Positions 8,688 to 17,328 of a DNA stretch of 64,000 nt are shown here, in pieces. The stretch lies in the NCBI RefSeq assembly GCF_002156385.1, contig NZ_MVJM01000003.1, positions 352,751-416,750 of the forward strand. Direction: 5' to 3'. Below the pieces are notes generated by a model that saw nothing but the letters and a program-made list of their open reading frames with translations, searched no databases and was not told the DNA's origin. The first letter of the stretch is position 1; each line of letters opens with the position of its first letter. The translations under genes and the position numbers were made by a program. This stretch comes from Halalkalibacter urbisdiaboli. Its GTDB lineage: Bacteria > Bacillota > Bacilli > Bacillales > Bacillaceae_D.

Positions 8688-8716
8688 TTGAAAGTCAGCT
8701 AAAGCTGGCCCATTTT
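8674..8716 (+). terminator. Weak hairpin terminator after ylbE
   Basis: GGTCAGCT near the end of ylbE can pair with AGCTGGCC at about 8704-8711. A smaller hairpin GTCAGCT / AGCTGGC is nested next to it. A short T-rich tract follows. Plausible but not strong. Confidence 0.35.
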
Positions 8717-8812
8717 CTTTGAACTCCTTTTTAAATAGCAGTACCTTATGTATAATGATTTTTTTGACCACACATACTAACAGTCAAAAAGAGCTTAGAA
8801 AGAGGGATATAG

Positions 8813-9259
8813 GTGAAAAAACTCCTCGTTGTATTAACGATACTGATCGCGTTTTCGACGAATATTGGCTATGCAGAAGTGCCATTAAGGGAACAAATTG
8901 AAATTGTACCGCTACAAAGTATGGGCGTAATTAATGTTGTTGCTGGAGAAAAAGATCGTACAATGACAGTAAATCATGAAATTCGGGACGGGGACGTTTA
9001 TATTGAGTGTTTAATTCATCCGTTTACGTTTACAAAAGAAAAAGTCGGACATGCCCATAAAGATGGTGAAGGGCATATCCGACTGTATATCAATAATAAA
9101 CATGTTGACTCCATTTTTCGGCCTGCATTTATTATTAAAGGACTTCCTACAGGGAATCATGAAATTAAAATAGAAGTAGCGAAAAATGATAAAACTCCAT
9201 ACGATTTAGAAGAAACGTTTACGATTTCGATTCCTGAAAAGCCTGCTGCAAATAGTTGA
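8813..9259 (+). CDS. Small secreted protein of unknown function
   Basis: 148-aa protein with a clear signal peptide (MKKLLVVLTILIAFSTNIGYA) and a mature beta-rich domain holding several histidines (IHPFTFTKEK, GHAHKDGEGHIRLYINNKH). The His-rich strand recalls small extracytoplasmic Ig- or cupredoxin-like metal domains, but I do not recognise the family. It starts at GTG 8813 with AAGAGGG upstream; TATAAT at 8751-8756 is a candidate -10. Its 3' end overlaps the convergent ATP-grasp gene by 41 nt. It is not part of the B. subtilis ylb cluster. Confidence 0.75.
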   Translation: MKKLLVVLTILIAFSTNIGYAEVPLREQIEIVPLQSMGVINVVAGEKDRTMTVNHEIRDGDVYIECLIHPFTFTKEKVGHAHKDGEGHIRLYINNKHVDSIFRPAFIIKGLPTGNHEIKIEVAKNDKTPYDLEETFTISIPEKPAANS

Positions 9260-9998
9260 TTATTTTAGCTTCAGCTGAAATACCAAGTTGTTGAAATCCC
9301 TGATTCCCAAATAAAATGTTAAATTCTAAAAAGTAAAATTTGTCTCCTACTACAACGACATCAAAGCCTGCATGATTGATCCCTAGAGCTTGGGCTACTT
9401 CTTTAACAAGCTCTAGGGCTTTTTGTGGTATGTCGTCAAATGAAATTCGGCCGCCCTGAGCCACATTTGTTCGGAACGTATTTTGGTCATTAATTCGCCA
9501 ATACGCTGAAACAACGTCATCACCAATTACACACACCCGTAAATCGCGTTCAATCGGTAAATACTCCTGGACATAAAAGTAAGGATTATTTTCAGTGTAT
9601 TCATTGAATTGCTGATGATTTTCGATTAGGAAAACCCCCTTACCCATTGAGTTTCGTATTTCCTTTGCTACAAATGGAAATGGAAATTCTCGAAACACTC
9701 GGTCAATATTATCATGATTCCGACCGAGAATAAGGGTTCGTGGAACATTCTCTGGGCATACGCTCCACAGCGCACGTGTTACTTCAATTTTATTAAAGCC
9801 TAGCTGAATTGATTGAATACTTGGGAAGATTTGTTTTTTCATGCCATATACAAGTGCATTTACTTGCCAGTTTTCAGGGAATAGACAAATATCTGCCTCC
9901 ATTATCTTCTCTCTTTCCTCAAACATGTGCTCAGGCTTTACATATTTTAAATTCGGCATTCCAATTGTTCGGAATGGATTAAATGTAACGAGTTTCAT
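9219..9998 (-). CDS. ATP-grasp (RimK-like) enzyme
   Basis: 259-aa ATP-grasp protein. Visible marks are FVAKEIRNSMGKGVFLI (nucleotide-binding lysine and glycine loop), FYVQEYLPIERDLRVCVIG (adenine contact and the RDLR basic motif) and YFLEFNILFGNQGF (Glu and Asn for Mg). Such enzymes join a carboxylate to an amine; the substrate here is not evident. The start is ATG 9998 with GAAGGTG upstream. It is divergent from uvsE and convergent with the secreted protein. A RimK-type ligase is the best broad call. Confidence 0.82.
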   Translation of the reverse strand: MKLVTFNPFRTIGMPNLKYVKPEHMFEEREKIMEADICLFPENWQVNALVYGMKKQIFPSIQSIQLGFNKIEVTRALWSVCPENVPRTLILGRNHDNIDRVFREFPFPFVAKEIRNSMGKGVFLIENHQQFNEYTENNPYFYVQEYLPIERDLRVCVIGDDVVSAYWRINDQNTFRTNVAQGGRISFDDIPQKALELVKEVAQALGINHAGFDVVVVGDKFYFLEFNILFGNQGFQQLGISAEAKIINYLQQAFQESKS

Positions 9999-10069
9999 GG
10001 TAGCACCTTCTTTACTTGGACAAAATAGAATGAACGAGTGAATTATAGACGTAGGAAGGAAGAAAGTCA

Positions 10070-11071
10070 ATGTCAACAGCTAATCTGATGGATGTACGTT
10101 TCGGGTACGTTGCAATGAGTGAGCACTTAGTGAATGCATCACCTTCACAGACAATGACAGCGAAGCAATTTGAACAACTTGCCAATAAGGAGGCAGGACT
10201 TCTGAAATTAGAGAGAATCGCAAAAACGAATTTAAAAAACTGCCTCCGATTATTAAAACATAATAAGGCTCATGATATTTCATTTTTTCGTTTATCATCG
10301 AGGCTTGTTCCGTTAGTTAATCACCCTCTTACGACAGGGTGGAAATATGAACGTGCCATTCGTTTAGAATTAGAGGAACTCGGTGACTTTGTCAAAAATG
10401 AAAAGATGAGAATTGATTTTCATCCCAATCATTTTGTTGTATTAAACAGCCCTTCAAAAAAGGTTTTTACTCAATCACTACAGACGCTGCTTTACCATTA
10501 TAAGCTGCTTAAAGGGATGGGGATTGATACAACTCATCGTTGTGTCATCCATATTGGTGGGAAAAAGCACGGAAAAGAAGCTGGATTAGAACAGTTTATC
10601 GCAAATTTTGCCGATACTCCAAAGCCCATTCAACGGATGATAATGATCGAAAATGATGATGTAAACTATACAATTGAGGATACGCTTTACGTAGGAGAAA
10701 AACTAGGAATTCCCGTTGTATTTGACCTCCACCACTATGATGTCAACCAACAATCAACTGAACTTGAAGAATTATGGAAACGAGTCATAACAACATGGGA
10801 TAATAGCCCTTTTCCAGTAAAAATGCATGTTTCTAGCCCAAAGGATGGACGTTTAGATCGGAGACATCATGAGTTTATTAATGCACATACTTTTGCCGAT
10901 TTTTTATCAAACATTGCAGGGAGTACATCTTTACTCGATGTGATGATTGAAGCAAAAAAGAAAGATGAAGCTTTATTTCAACTCATGAAGGATTTAGTAC
11001 AGATGGAACAGTTTGAACAATTGACTCAAGCAAGTATAAAGGTACGGATAAAAAATAAAAGTGTTGTATAG
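10070..11071 (+). CDS. uvsE: UV DNA damage endonuclease (UvsE/UVDE family)
   Basis: 333-aa TIM-barrel endonuclease that nicks DNA 5' to UV photoproducts in an excision pathway separate from UvrABC. Metal-site and family motifs are seen in order: FGYVAMSEHL, RIDFHPNHFVVLNSPS, IHIGGKKHGKE, IENDD, FDLHHYDV and MHVSSPKDG followed by RRHHEFI. Length and start fit the family; GGAAGGA precedes the ATG. In B. subtilis the gene (ywjD) lies elsewhere, so its place here between ylbE and ylbF is a local rearrangement. Confidence 0.95.
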   Translation: MSTANLMDVRFGYVAMSEHLVNASPSQTMTAKQFEQLANKEAGLLKLERIAKTNLKNCLRLLKHNKAHDISFFRLSSRLVPLVNHPLTTGWKYERAIRLELEELGDFVKNEKMRIDFHPNHFVVLNSPSKKVFTQSLQTLLYHYKLLKGMGIDTTHRCVIHIGGKKHGKEAGLEQFIANFADTPKPIQRMIMIENDDVNYTIEDTLYVGEKLGIPVVFDLHHYDVNQQSTELEELWKRVITTWDNSPFPVKMHVSSPKDGRLDRRHHEFINAHTFADFLSNIAGSTSLLDVMIEAKKKDEALFQLMKDLVQMEQFEQLTQASIKVRIKNKSVV

Positions 11072-11091
11072 GTGTGTTTCCTTCGCTGACA

Positions 11092-11100
11092 TGTTATAAT
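11092..11100 (+). promoter_or_regulatory. Extended -10 promoter of ylbF
   Basis: TGTTATAAT (extended TGn plus perfect -10) lies 24 nt before the ylbF start. No good -35 is visible. Confidence 0.45.
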
Positions 11101-11123
11101 CATTCTGATGGAGGTGTTAGCTG

Positions 11124-11564
11124 ATGCTTGCTACGATGACGACATTTGAGCTACTAGATGAAGCAACTGAGCTCGGTCAAGCCATTCTATCATCTGATGT
11201 TTATCAGGGATATGAAAAGGCAAAGAAGCAGTTAGAGGCAGATGAACATGCGCAGCAGCTGATCCAACGCTTTAATGAAATGAAGGACCGTTACGAGGAG
11301 GTACAACGCTTCGGTAAGTATCATCCCGATTACGATAAAGTTTCCACTGAAATTCGTCAAGTAAAACGAGAAATGGATAGTTTACCTACTGTTTCAGCTT
11401 TTAAAAAAGCTGAACGTGAGCTTGAAATGTTGTTAAATGAAATAAGTGAAATTGTTGCACGTTCCGTTTCAGATACGATAAAGGTTCCAACAGGTAATCC
11501 GTTTTTTGATAATATGTCTTGTAGTGGAGGCTGTAGCTCTGGTGGAGGCTGTGGCTGTAAATAG
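11124..11564 (+). CDS. ricF: RicF (YlbF), subunit of the RicA-RicF-RicT complex
   Basis: 146-aa protein of the YlbF/YmcA helical family. In B. subtilis RicF, with RicA (YmcA) and RicT (YaaT), forms an iron-sulfur-containing complex that steers RNase Y mRNA processing and is needed for competence, biofilm and sporulation. The helical body (FELLDEATELGQAI, LIQRFNEMKDRYEEVQ) is followed by a C-terminal Gly/Ser tail with Cys133, 137, 143 and 145, consistent with Fe-S ligation. GGAGGTG lies 7 nt before the ATG. Confidence 0.94.
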   Translation: MLATMTTFELLDEATELGQAILSSDVYQGYEKAKKQLEADEHAQQLIQRFNEMKDRYEEVQRFGKYHPDYDKVSTEIRQVKREMDSLPTVSAFKKAERELEMLLNEISEIVARSVSDTIKVPTGNPFFDNMSCSGGCSSGGGCGCK

Positions 11565-11601
11565 AGAACATCCTTAAAGGACTTCCCTTTAAGGATGTTC
11601 T
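11565..11601 (+). terminator. Hairpin after ricF
   Basis: Sixteen-base-pair perfect stem beginning AGAACATCCTTAAAGG with a 5-nt loop, immediately after the stop. The following sequence (GCTTCTAGTTTTG) is only moderately T-rich, so termination may be partial. Confidence 0.65.
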
Positions 11602-11718
11602 GCTTCTAGTTTTGTTATCGCTTACTTGAGTTTGGTTTTAGATATGGAAGCTATTGCTCGTTTTATGAGATCGTGCTAGACTTAGAAAAAATGTTAAGGA
11701 AAAAGGAGAACCGTTTAT

Positions 11719-11997
11719 ATGTTAAGTTCAAATCGTCAAGGTTTGGCTGTATGGTTGACGTCCCTAAAATTTGCTCGTCAGCTTAGACGTTTCGGTAATG
11801 TGCATTATGCCTCTAAAAAAATGAAATATGTCATTTTATATTGTGATCAGGATCATATAGACGAAACGATTGGGAAATTGGAATCTTTTCATTTTGTTCG
11901 CGAGGTAAAACCGTCTATGCGCCCTTTTATTAAGACGGAGTTCCAAAATGCAAAACCAGATAAGGCAAAAGAATATGATTATAAAATGGGGATATAA
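11719..11997 (+). CDS. ylbG: YlbG, UPF0298 family protein
   Basis: 92-aa cytoplasmic protein beginning MLSSNRQGLAVWLTSLKFAR, with KKMKYVILYCD, typical of UPF0298/YlbG. The function is unknown; conservation next to ylbF in Bacilli is the main context. AAAAAGGAG precedes the ATG by about 11 nt. A strong terminator overlaps its stop codon. Confidence 0.92.
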   Translation: MLSSNRQGLAVWLTSLKFARQLRRFGNVHYASKKMKYVILYCDQDHIDETIGKLESFHFVREVKPSMRPFIKTEFQNAKPDKAKEYDYKMGI

Positions 11998-12025
11998 CCA
12001 GGTGAGCGATTCACCTGGTTTTTTT
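11996..12025 (+). terminator. Terminator after ylbG
   Basis: Ten-base-pair stem AACCAGGTGA / TCACCTGGTT with a GCGAT loop and seven T. Confidence 0.92.
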
Positions 12026-12064
12026 GTGCCTAAGTTAGATCGAAAAAGAAAGTAGCTTGAAAAA

Positions 12065-12454
12065 TTATGATAGAGGAGGAATAAAGCGATTCATTCGTAA
12101 GATACCAATTAAATACTGGTAGAATAAATCCTTTTCTTCGAATTTTTGGGAGTTCTTGATTTCTAGTTGATGAATCGTTTGCCCGCAATCTGTTGCACAA
12201 TCCAAAAATAATGAATAGCGTTGGTTTGCTTTTTGATCCGGATTGACGATTCCTTCCCGACAAATATAGATAGGCATGAGATTACCTGGTGCTGCAGGGT
12301 TTAAAACAACGGCTGTTGAAGTCATTTTTCTTTCTCCTACTGTTGTATCCAATCGTAAAAACCTATGAATGCGATCTTTGTTGGATTTTGCGATTTCGAT
12401 TAATTCGTAAATATCAGAATACCCTTCACCTAGTTCAATAAAACGTTGTATCAT
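12065..12454 (-). CDS. Conserved hypothetical protein (small, Bacillaceae-type)
   Basis: 129-aa soluble protein beginning MIQRFIELGEGYSDIYELIE, with TSTAVVLNPAAPGNLMPIYICREGI in the middle and a Cys pair (DCATDCG). I do not recognise a characterised family. It looks like a short Bacillaceae-specific protein sometimes left as a DUF. ATG 12454 is chosen over GTG 12463 because AAGGGTG is 6 nt upstream of the ATG. It lies antisense between ylbG and rsmD, downstream of the sRNA candidate on the same strand. Confidence 0.75.
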   Translation of the reverse strand: MIQRFIELGEGYSDIYELIEIAKSNKDRIHRFLRLDTTVGERKMTSTAVVLNPAAPGNLMPIYICREGIVNPDQKANQRYSLFLDCATDCGQTIHQLEIKNSQKFEEKDLFYQYLIGILRMNRFIPPLS

Positions 12455-12563
12455 AGCTAACACCCTTTTTCTAAGTTCCTAGTATAACTGGAATGTAGCA
12501 TGAATTGGTGGTACTTGTCGAGTTAAAGAAAGTAGGTGATTACAGTTCATGATAAAAAATCGC

Positions 12564-12691
12564 AAAAAAAACCTCGTAAGGAATAACCTTACGAGGCGCC
12601 CATACACATACATCCCGTATGTACTAGGCTATGGGAGAGGAGAAACCGGAGGAAGAACTTATGGGGAAACGTAAGCCTTCTCCGCGGTTGT
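12564..12691 (-). ncRNA. roxS: Probable RoxS/RsaE-family regulatory sRNA
   Basis: On the minus strand a perfect TATAAT (12703 to 12698) is followed by about 128 nt of transcript-like sequence. That stretch carries three unpaired C-rich tracts complementary to Shine-Dalgarno sites (GUUUCCCC, UUCUUCCUCC, UUUCUCCUCUCCC). A nested hairpin follows (CCCATA..UAUGGG enclosing ACAUAC..GUAUGU), then a 10-bp terminator stem CCTCGTAAGG / CCTTACGAGG with eight T. C-rich anti-SD tracts and about 115-nt size are the hallmarks of RsaE/RoxS, which represses redox and metabolic mRNAs. The family call is an inference from motif and layout. Confidence 0.68.
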
Positions 12692-12867
12692 CGCAACATT
12701 ATATGAATGTTGCTAGTTCTAAGTATGAACAAAATGCTGGGTATTTATACATATTGATAAAGATTTCTAAATAAATGTTGGAATACCTGAAAATCAAAGG
12801 CATGCGTAGTATTTTGTTTTTGTGGTAGGATATAGTAGATATTTCATGATAAGGATAGGTGGCAAAT

Positions 12868-13913
<1,046 letters not shown>

Positions 13914-13921
13914 TGATTGAA

Positions 13922-13959
13922 ATAGGGTGTCCAAGCTTTATGAATGTTGAACACCCTAT
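13922..13959. terminator. Hairpin between convergent coaD and ylbJ
   Basis: Thirteen-base inverted repeat (ATAGGGTGTCCAA / TTGAACACCCTAT, one mismatch) with a 12-nt loop. The T-tract is short on either strand, so this is a moderate terminator between convergent genes. Confidence 0.55.
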
Positions 13960-13966
13960 AAGTATC

Positions 13967-15223
13967 TTATTGTTCCAATTTTAATTGTCGCTTTGTCCAG
14001 ATGCTAATTGATAGTATCAACATGAATAATGTAAATAATGAACCAAATTGAACTAGGAAGAACCAACTTTTCTGAAAAAGCGAACTTGAGTGTTCACGTA
14101 AAAACACAGGAATGGCGCCCCATTGTTTCATTGATTCTTGCTGCTTCTCATATAGAGGGAACCAAAGTAATAGTGCAAAAAATGCTGCAAAAAAACCTTG
14201 GCAAATGCGGGCTATAAAAAATGGTTTAAAACGAATGTCAGTTTCGGCTAAAATGCTCGCGACTTGTGCATGAACTGAGAGCCCACTAAAGCCAAGGATG
14301 AAGCTTGTAATGATTACCTGCTCGATTAATTTAGTACTCGTTGATTCGCTCGACATTTGTGAGCCTAGCGTAATCTCAAAAAGTCCTGAGATTAAAGGTA
14401 AGCTTAGCTCGTTGGGTAATTGGAAAAAAGTTAGTACAACCGAAAAAAAGGCTGCTAGAAGAGCTGTAAATCCGATTAGACTTAAGATTTTATTTAAGAC
14501 AGAAAATAAGACAATAAATCCACCGATCATTAACAAAGTCCTAACAGAGGACTGGACAGCATCACCAAGTAACTTACCAAGTGGACGACCGTCACGAACT
14601 CGCTCTTGATGTAATAGTTGAAATGCCTCAACAATAGAGGGTCTTTTCTTTTTTTCTTGGGGTTGAAAAGCTTCCTCGTCGCGACCGTGAAACCTCATAA
14701 ACAACCCTACACATATATTTCCTAGGTAATGTGCTAATGCTAGAACAATCCCTAAAGTAGGATCGTGAAAAAAACCTACAGCAATGGCACCAAAAATAAA
14801 CAAAGGGTTAGAAGAATTTGTAAAAGAAACAAGTCTTTCAGCTTCAATTCTTGTTAATTTCTTTTCTTGCCTTAATCTTGCCGTTAATTTTGCTCCTGCT
14901 GGGAAACCAGAAGCTAACCCCATAGCCCAAACAAAGCCTCCAACACCAGGAACTCTAAAAAGTGGTCGCATTAAAGGCTCAAGCAAGGCCCCTATAAAAG
15001 TAACAACACCAAAGCCAATAAGTAGCTCTGAAACAATAAAAAATGGAAGCAATGAAGGGAATACGACATCCCACCACATTTCCATTCCTCGAATTGAAGC
15101 ATCTAAGGCTTCTTTCGGAAAAATCATAAGTGAGGCCGCTAAAAGAGTCGAAAGCGAGGCCAAAATGAACGTTTTCATCAACGATGAACGCATAGCTGTA
15201 GCGTCCCCCTTTTCTTTGTTCAT
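13967..15223 (-). CDS. ylbJ: Sporulation integral membrane protein YlbJ
   Basis: 418-aa polytopic membrane protein with paired nucleoside-transporter-gate-like domains. It shows MWWDVVFPSLLPFFIVSELL, ASGFPAGAKLTARL, FTNSSNPLFIFGAI and the mirrored ITSFILGFSGLSVHAQVASI. YlbJ is SigE-controlled in B. subtilis and needed for heat-resistant spores. ATG 15223 lies 10 nt after GGGAGA, but that site is inside a small hairpin (AGGGA / TCCCT). An internal Met 11 codons later with AAGGGGGAC upstream is an alternative start. Confidence 0.92.
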   Translation of the reverse strand: MNKEKGDATAMRSSLMKTFILASLSTLLAASLMIFPKEALDASIRGMEMWWDVVFPSLLPFFIVSELLIGFGVVTFIGALLEPLMRPLFRVPGVGGFVWAMGLASGFPAGAKLTARLRQEKKLTRIEAERLVSFTNSSNPLFIFGAIAVGFFHDPTLGIVLALAHYLGNICVGLFMRFHGRDEEAFQPQEKKKRPSIVEAFQLLHQERVRDGRPLGKLLGDAVQSSVRTLLMIGGFIVLFSVLNKILSLIGFTALLAAFFSVVLTFFQLPNELSLPLISGLFEITLGSQMSSESTSTKLIEQVIITSFILGFSGLSVHAQVASILAETDIRFKPFFIARICQGFFAAFFALLLWFPLYEKQQESMKQWGAIPVFLREHSSSLFQKSWFFLVQFGSLFTLFMLILSISIWTKRQLKLEQ

Positions 15224-15326
15224 AGGGACCTGTCTCCCTATTAATTTAAATATACGTATACAAGCTAGTAATAGACCATATGATTGAAAACGGGCTTAGG
15301 AAATCGTAAGATAGGAGATGATCGTA

Positions 15327-16121
15327 TTGAATGGGGAACGTCCTAAAGTTGGTTTGGCTTTAGGTTCAGGAGGAGCGAGAGGCTATGCACATATCGGTGT
15401 ATTAAAAGCATTAGAAGAAGAGAGCATTCCCATTGATTATATTGCTGGAAGTAGTATGGGGGCGCTTATAGCCGGATTATATGGTGTTGGTCATTCAACC
15501 GATTATCTAGAACGTTTTGCAACATTATTTAAAAGAAAATATTATCTTGATTTTACAGTTCCAAAACTGGGGTTTGTTGCAGGTAATAAAGTAAAAGCTT
15601 TAATTAAGATGCTAAGCAAAGGCAAACGTCTTGAAGATTTAGATCCACCTGTTGCAGTAGTTGCAACAGATATAAAAAGAGGAGAACGTGTCGTATTTCG
15701 TTCAGGAGATTTTGCCTCGGCGATTCGTGCTAGTATTGCAATACCCGGGATTTTTGTTCCAGAAAAAATTGATGGGAAGATGTTAGTGGATGGTGGGGTT
15801 ATTGACCGTGTTCCGGTATCTGTCGTTAAAGAAATGGGAGCCGACCTCACCATTGCAGTGAATGTCTCGTGTTTTCGAATGGAACCAGATTTAACGAGCA
15901 TATATGATGTTATCCTTCAAAGTATGGATATAATGGCAAGAGAAATGATTCGATTCCAAGAGTTAAATTGTTCTGTCATGATTCGTCCAGATTTAGAGGA
16001 TGCTAGTGCACTCGTTTTTTCCGAGGTTGAGCATTTGATTGCATGCGGATATGAGGCAGCATATCAAAAAATGGACGAAATAAAGGATGCAATCGCAAAT
16101 TGGAAGGGGAGCAACGGATGA
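15327..16121 (+). CDS. ylbK: Patatin-like phospholipase family protein YlbK
   Basis: 264-aa patatin-fold hydrolase. It has the oxyanion loop GSGGARGYAHIG, the nucleophile elbow GSSMGALIAG and the catalytic Asp in VDGGVIDRVP, so it should be an active lipid acyl hydrolase; the substrate is unknown. TTG 15327 is chosen over ATG 15318: TAGGAG ends directly at 15317, leaving no space for the ATG but 9 nt for the TTG. Its stop overlaps the ylbL start (ATGA), a translational coupling. It is divergent from ylbJ. Confidence 0.9.
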   Translation: MNGERPKVGLALGSGGARGYAHIGVLKALEEESIPIDYIAGSSMGALIAGLYGVGHSTDYLERFATLFKRKYYLDFTVPKLGFVAGNKVKALIKMLSKGKRLEDLDPPVAVVATDIKRGERVVFRSGDFASAIRASIAIPGIFVPEKIDGKMLVDGGVIDRVPVSVVKEMGADLTIAVNVSCFRMEPDLTSIYDVILQSMDIMAREMIRFQELNCSVMIRPDLEDASALVFSEVEHLIACGYEAAYQKMDEIKDAIANWKGSNG

Positions 16122-17170
16122 AAGAGCGGCAACAACCAATGATTAAAAAGAGATGGCTTTTCTTATTTGGCATTCTTCTATTTTTACACTTTTTTCAATT
16201 ACCATATTATTACTCACAGCCTGGACATGCGAAACAGTTAGAATCCATTATCGTAGTTGAGGATGGATATAACGAAGAGGAAGGCTCCTTTATGTTAACG
16301 ACAATTAGAATGGGGAAGGCTAACGCTTTTTTTTATGTTTGGGCACATTTAAGTCCGTATCGGAACCTGTATCCGGAAGAACAGCTTCGCCATGAGGATG
16401 AAACCGAAGAGGAATATCAGCAACGCCAAATACAGATGATGACAGACTCTCAGGAGGTCGCTAAAATAGTGGCATATGAGAAAGCTGGTAAGCAGGTAGA
16501 TTATGAATATCACGGTGTTCTCGTTTCCTCATTTATTGAAGGGATGCCAGCAGAAAAGCTGTTAGAGCCCGGAGACAGAGTTTTACAGGTAGACGGAAAA
16601 AAGGTTCTAACGGCTGAAGCATTTATGAGCGAGCTTCAAGGGAAAACAGCTTCTGATTCTGTGAAGTTAATGGTTCTTCGTGATAATAGGGAAATTGAAG
16701 TTGAACTTGGCTTTGCCTCATTTCCAGAATCAATGGGGGTATCCGATGAGCGGGTAGGAGTTGGCATCCGCTCACCAATTACAGATCGTGATGTTACCTT
16801 TCAGCCGAAAGTGGAGATTGATACGAGTGAAATAGGCGGACCTTCTGCTGGATTAATGTTTGCGTTGGAGATTTATAACCAATTAGTTGAAAAAGATATC
16901 ACGAAAGGTTACGAAATTGCCGGAACAGGAACAATAAATGAACAAGGTGAAGTAGGAAGAATTGGAGGAGCAGCGCAAAAGGTTATTGCTGCAGACAAGG
17001 CTGGAGCGGATTACTTTCTTGCACCAAATGAAAAGGGTGCACCGACATCAAATTATCAGGAAGCACTAGAAGCAGCCAAAGATACAAATTCAACGATAAA
17101 AGTGATTCCGATTGATACGTTTGAGGAAGCACTAGACTTTTTAGAATCGTTACCGAATAAAGCAACATAA
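16118..17170 (+). CDS. ddcP: Membrane-anchored PDZ-Lon protease YlbL (DdcP)
   Basis: 350-aa protein with one N-terminal membrane anchor (about 10-30), a PDZ domain (about 130-200, GVLVSSFIEGMPAEKLLEPGD) and a C-terminal S16 Lon-type domain. The Ser-Lys dyad is seen in GGPSAGLMFALE and GGAAQKVIAADKAG. In B. subtilis DdcP helps end the SOS division block by degrading YneA. ATG 16118 follows AAGGGGAG by 6 nt and overlaps the ylbK stop. Confidence 0.92.
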   Translation: MKERQQPMIKKRWLFLFGILLFLHFFQLPYYYSQPGHAKQLESIIVVEDGYNEEEGSFMLTTIRMGKANAFFYVWAHLSPYRNLYPEEQLRHEDETEEEYQQRQIQMMTDSQEVAKIVAYEKAGKQVDYEYHGVLVSSFIEGMPAEKLLEPGDRVLQVDGKKVLTAEAFMSELQGKTASDSVKLMVLRDNREIEVELGFASFPESMGVSDERVGVGIRSPITDRDVTFQPKVEIDTSEIGGPSAGLMFALEIYNQLVEKDITKGYEIAGTGTINEQGEVGRIGGAAQKVIAADKAGADYFLAPNEKGAPTSNYQEALEAAKDTNSTIKVIPIDTFEEALDFLESLPNKAT

Positions 17171-17186
17171 AAGATCCTATATAAAG

Positions 17187-17229
17187 GAGGGCACAGAAAA
17201 AGGGTGGGTTTCCCTTTTTCTGTGCCCTT
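17187..17229. repeat. Hairpin-only copy of a GAGGGCAC-ended element with flanking direct repeats
   Basis: Perfect 16-bp inverted repeat (GGGCACAGAAAAAGGG at 17189-17204 and its complement at 17212-17227) with a 7-nt loop. It is flanked by the direct repeat ATATAAAG (17179-17186 and 17230-17237; a ninth T also matches). The ends resemble those of the 206-bp element at 48074-48279. It lies 16 nt after the ddcP stop and can also act as a transcript-end hairpin. Confidence 0.65.
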
Positions 17230-17240
17230 ATATAAAGGGG

Positions 17241-17309
17241 CTATCTCAAAAAGCTTAAAGCGTGCAAGGCTGTGCCAAAAGGTTAAAAAACAACCTTTTG
17301 GCACAGCCT
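17241..17309 (+). repeat. Second intergenic repeat: CTATCTCAAAA motif plus 18-bp hairpin
   Basis: CTATCTCAAAA at 17241-17251 is followed 15 nt later by a perfect 18-bp inverted repeat (17267-17284 and 17292-17309, starting AGGCTGTGCC) with a 7-nt loop. The same layout, in reverse orientation, occurs after murD at 35712-35778. It may serve as terminator between convergent ddcP and tmcAL. Confidence 0.6.
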
Positions 17310-17328
17310 ATTTAATTTATCTTCTTTT

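Noticed and set aside
12698-12760. Rex or ResD operator in the sRNA promoter
   Set aside because: Only a loose GTTC..GAAC pair is visible; no match to TTGTGAA-N4-TTCACAA.
12572-12867. Plus-strand cis-regulatory leader of rsmD
   Set aside because: The T-tract and TATAAT sit correctly only for the minus strand; on the plus strand the hairpin is preceded by, not followed by, the homopolymer.
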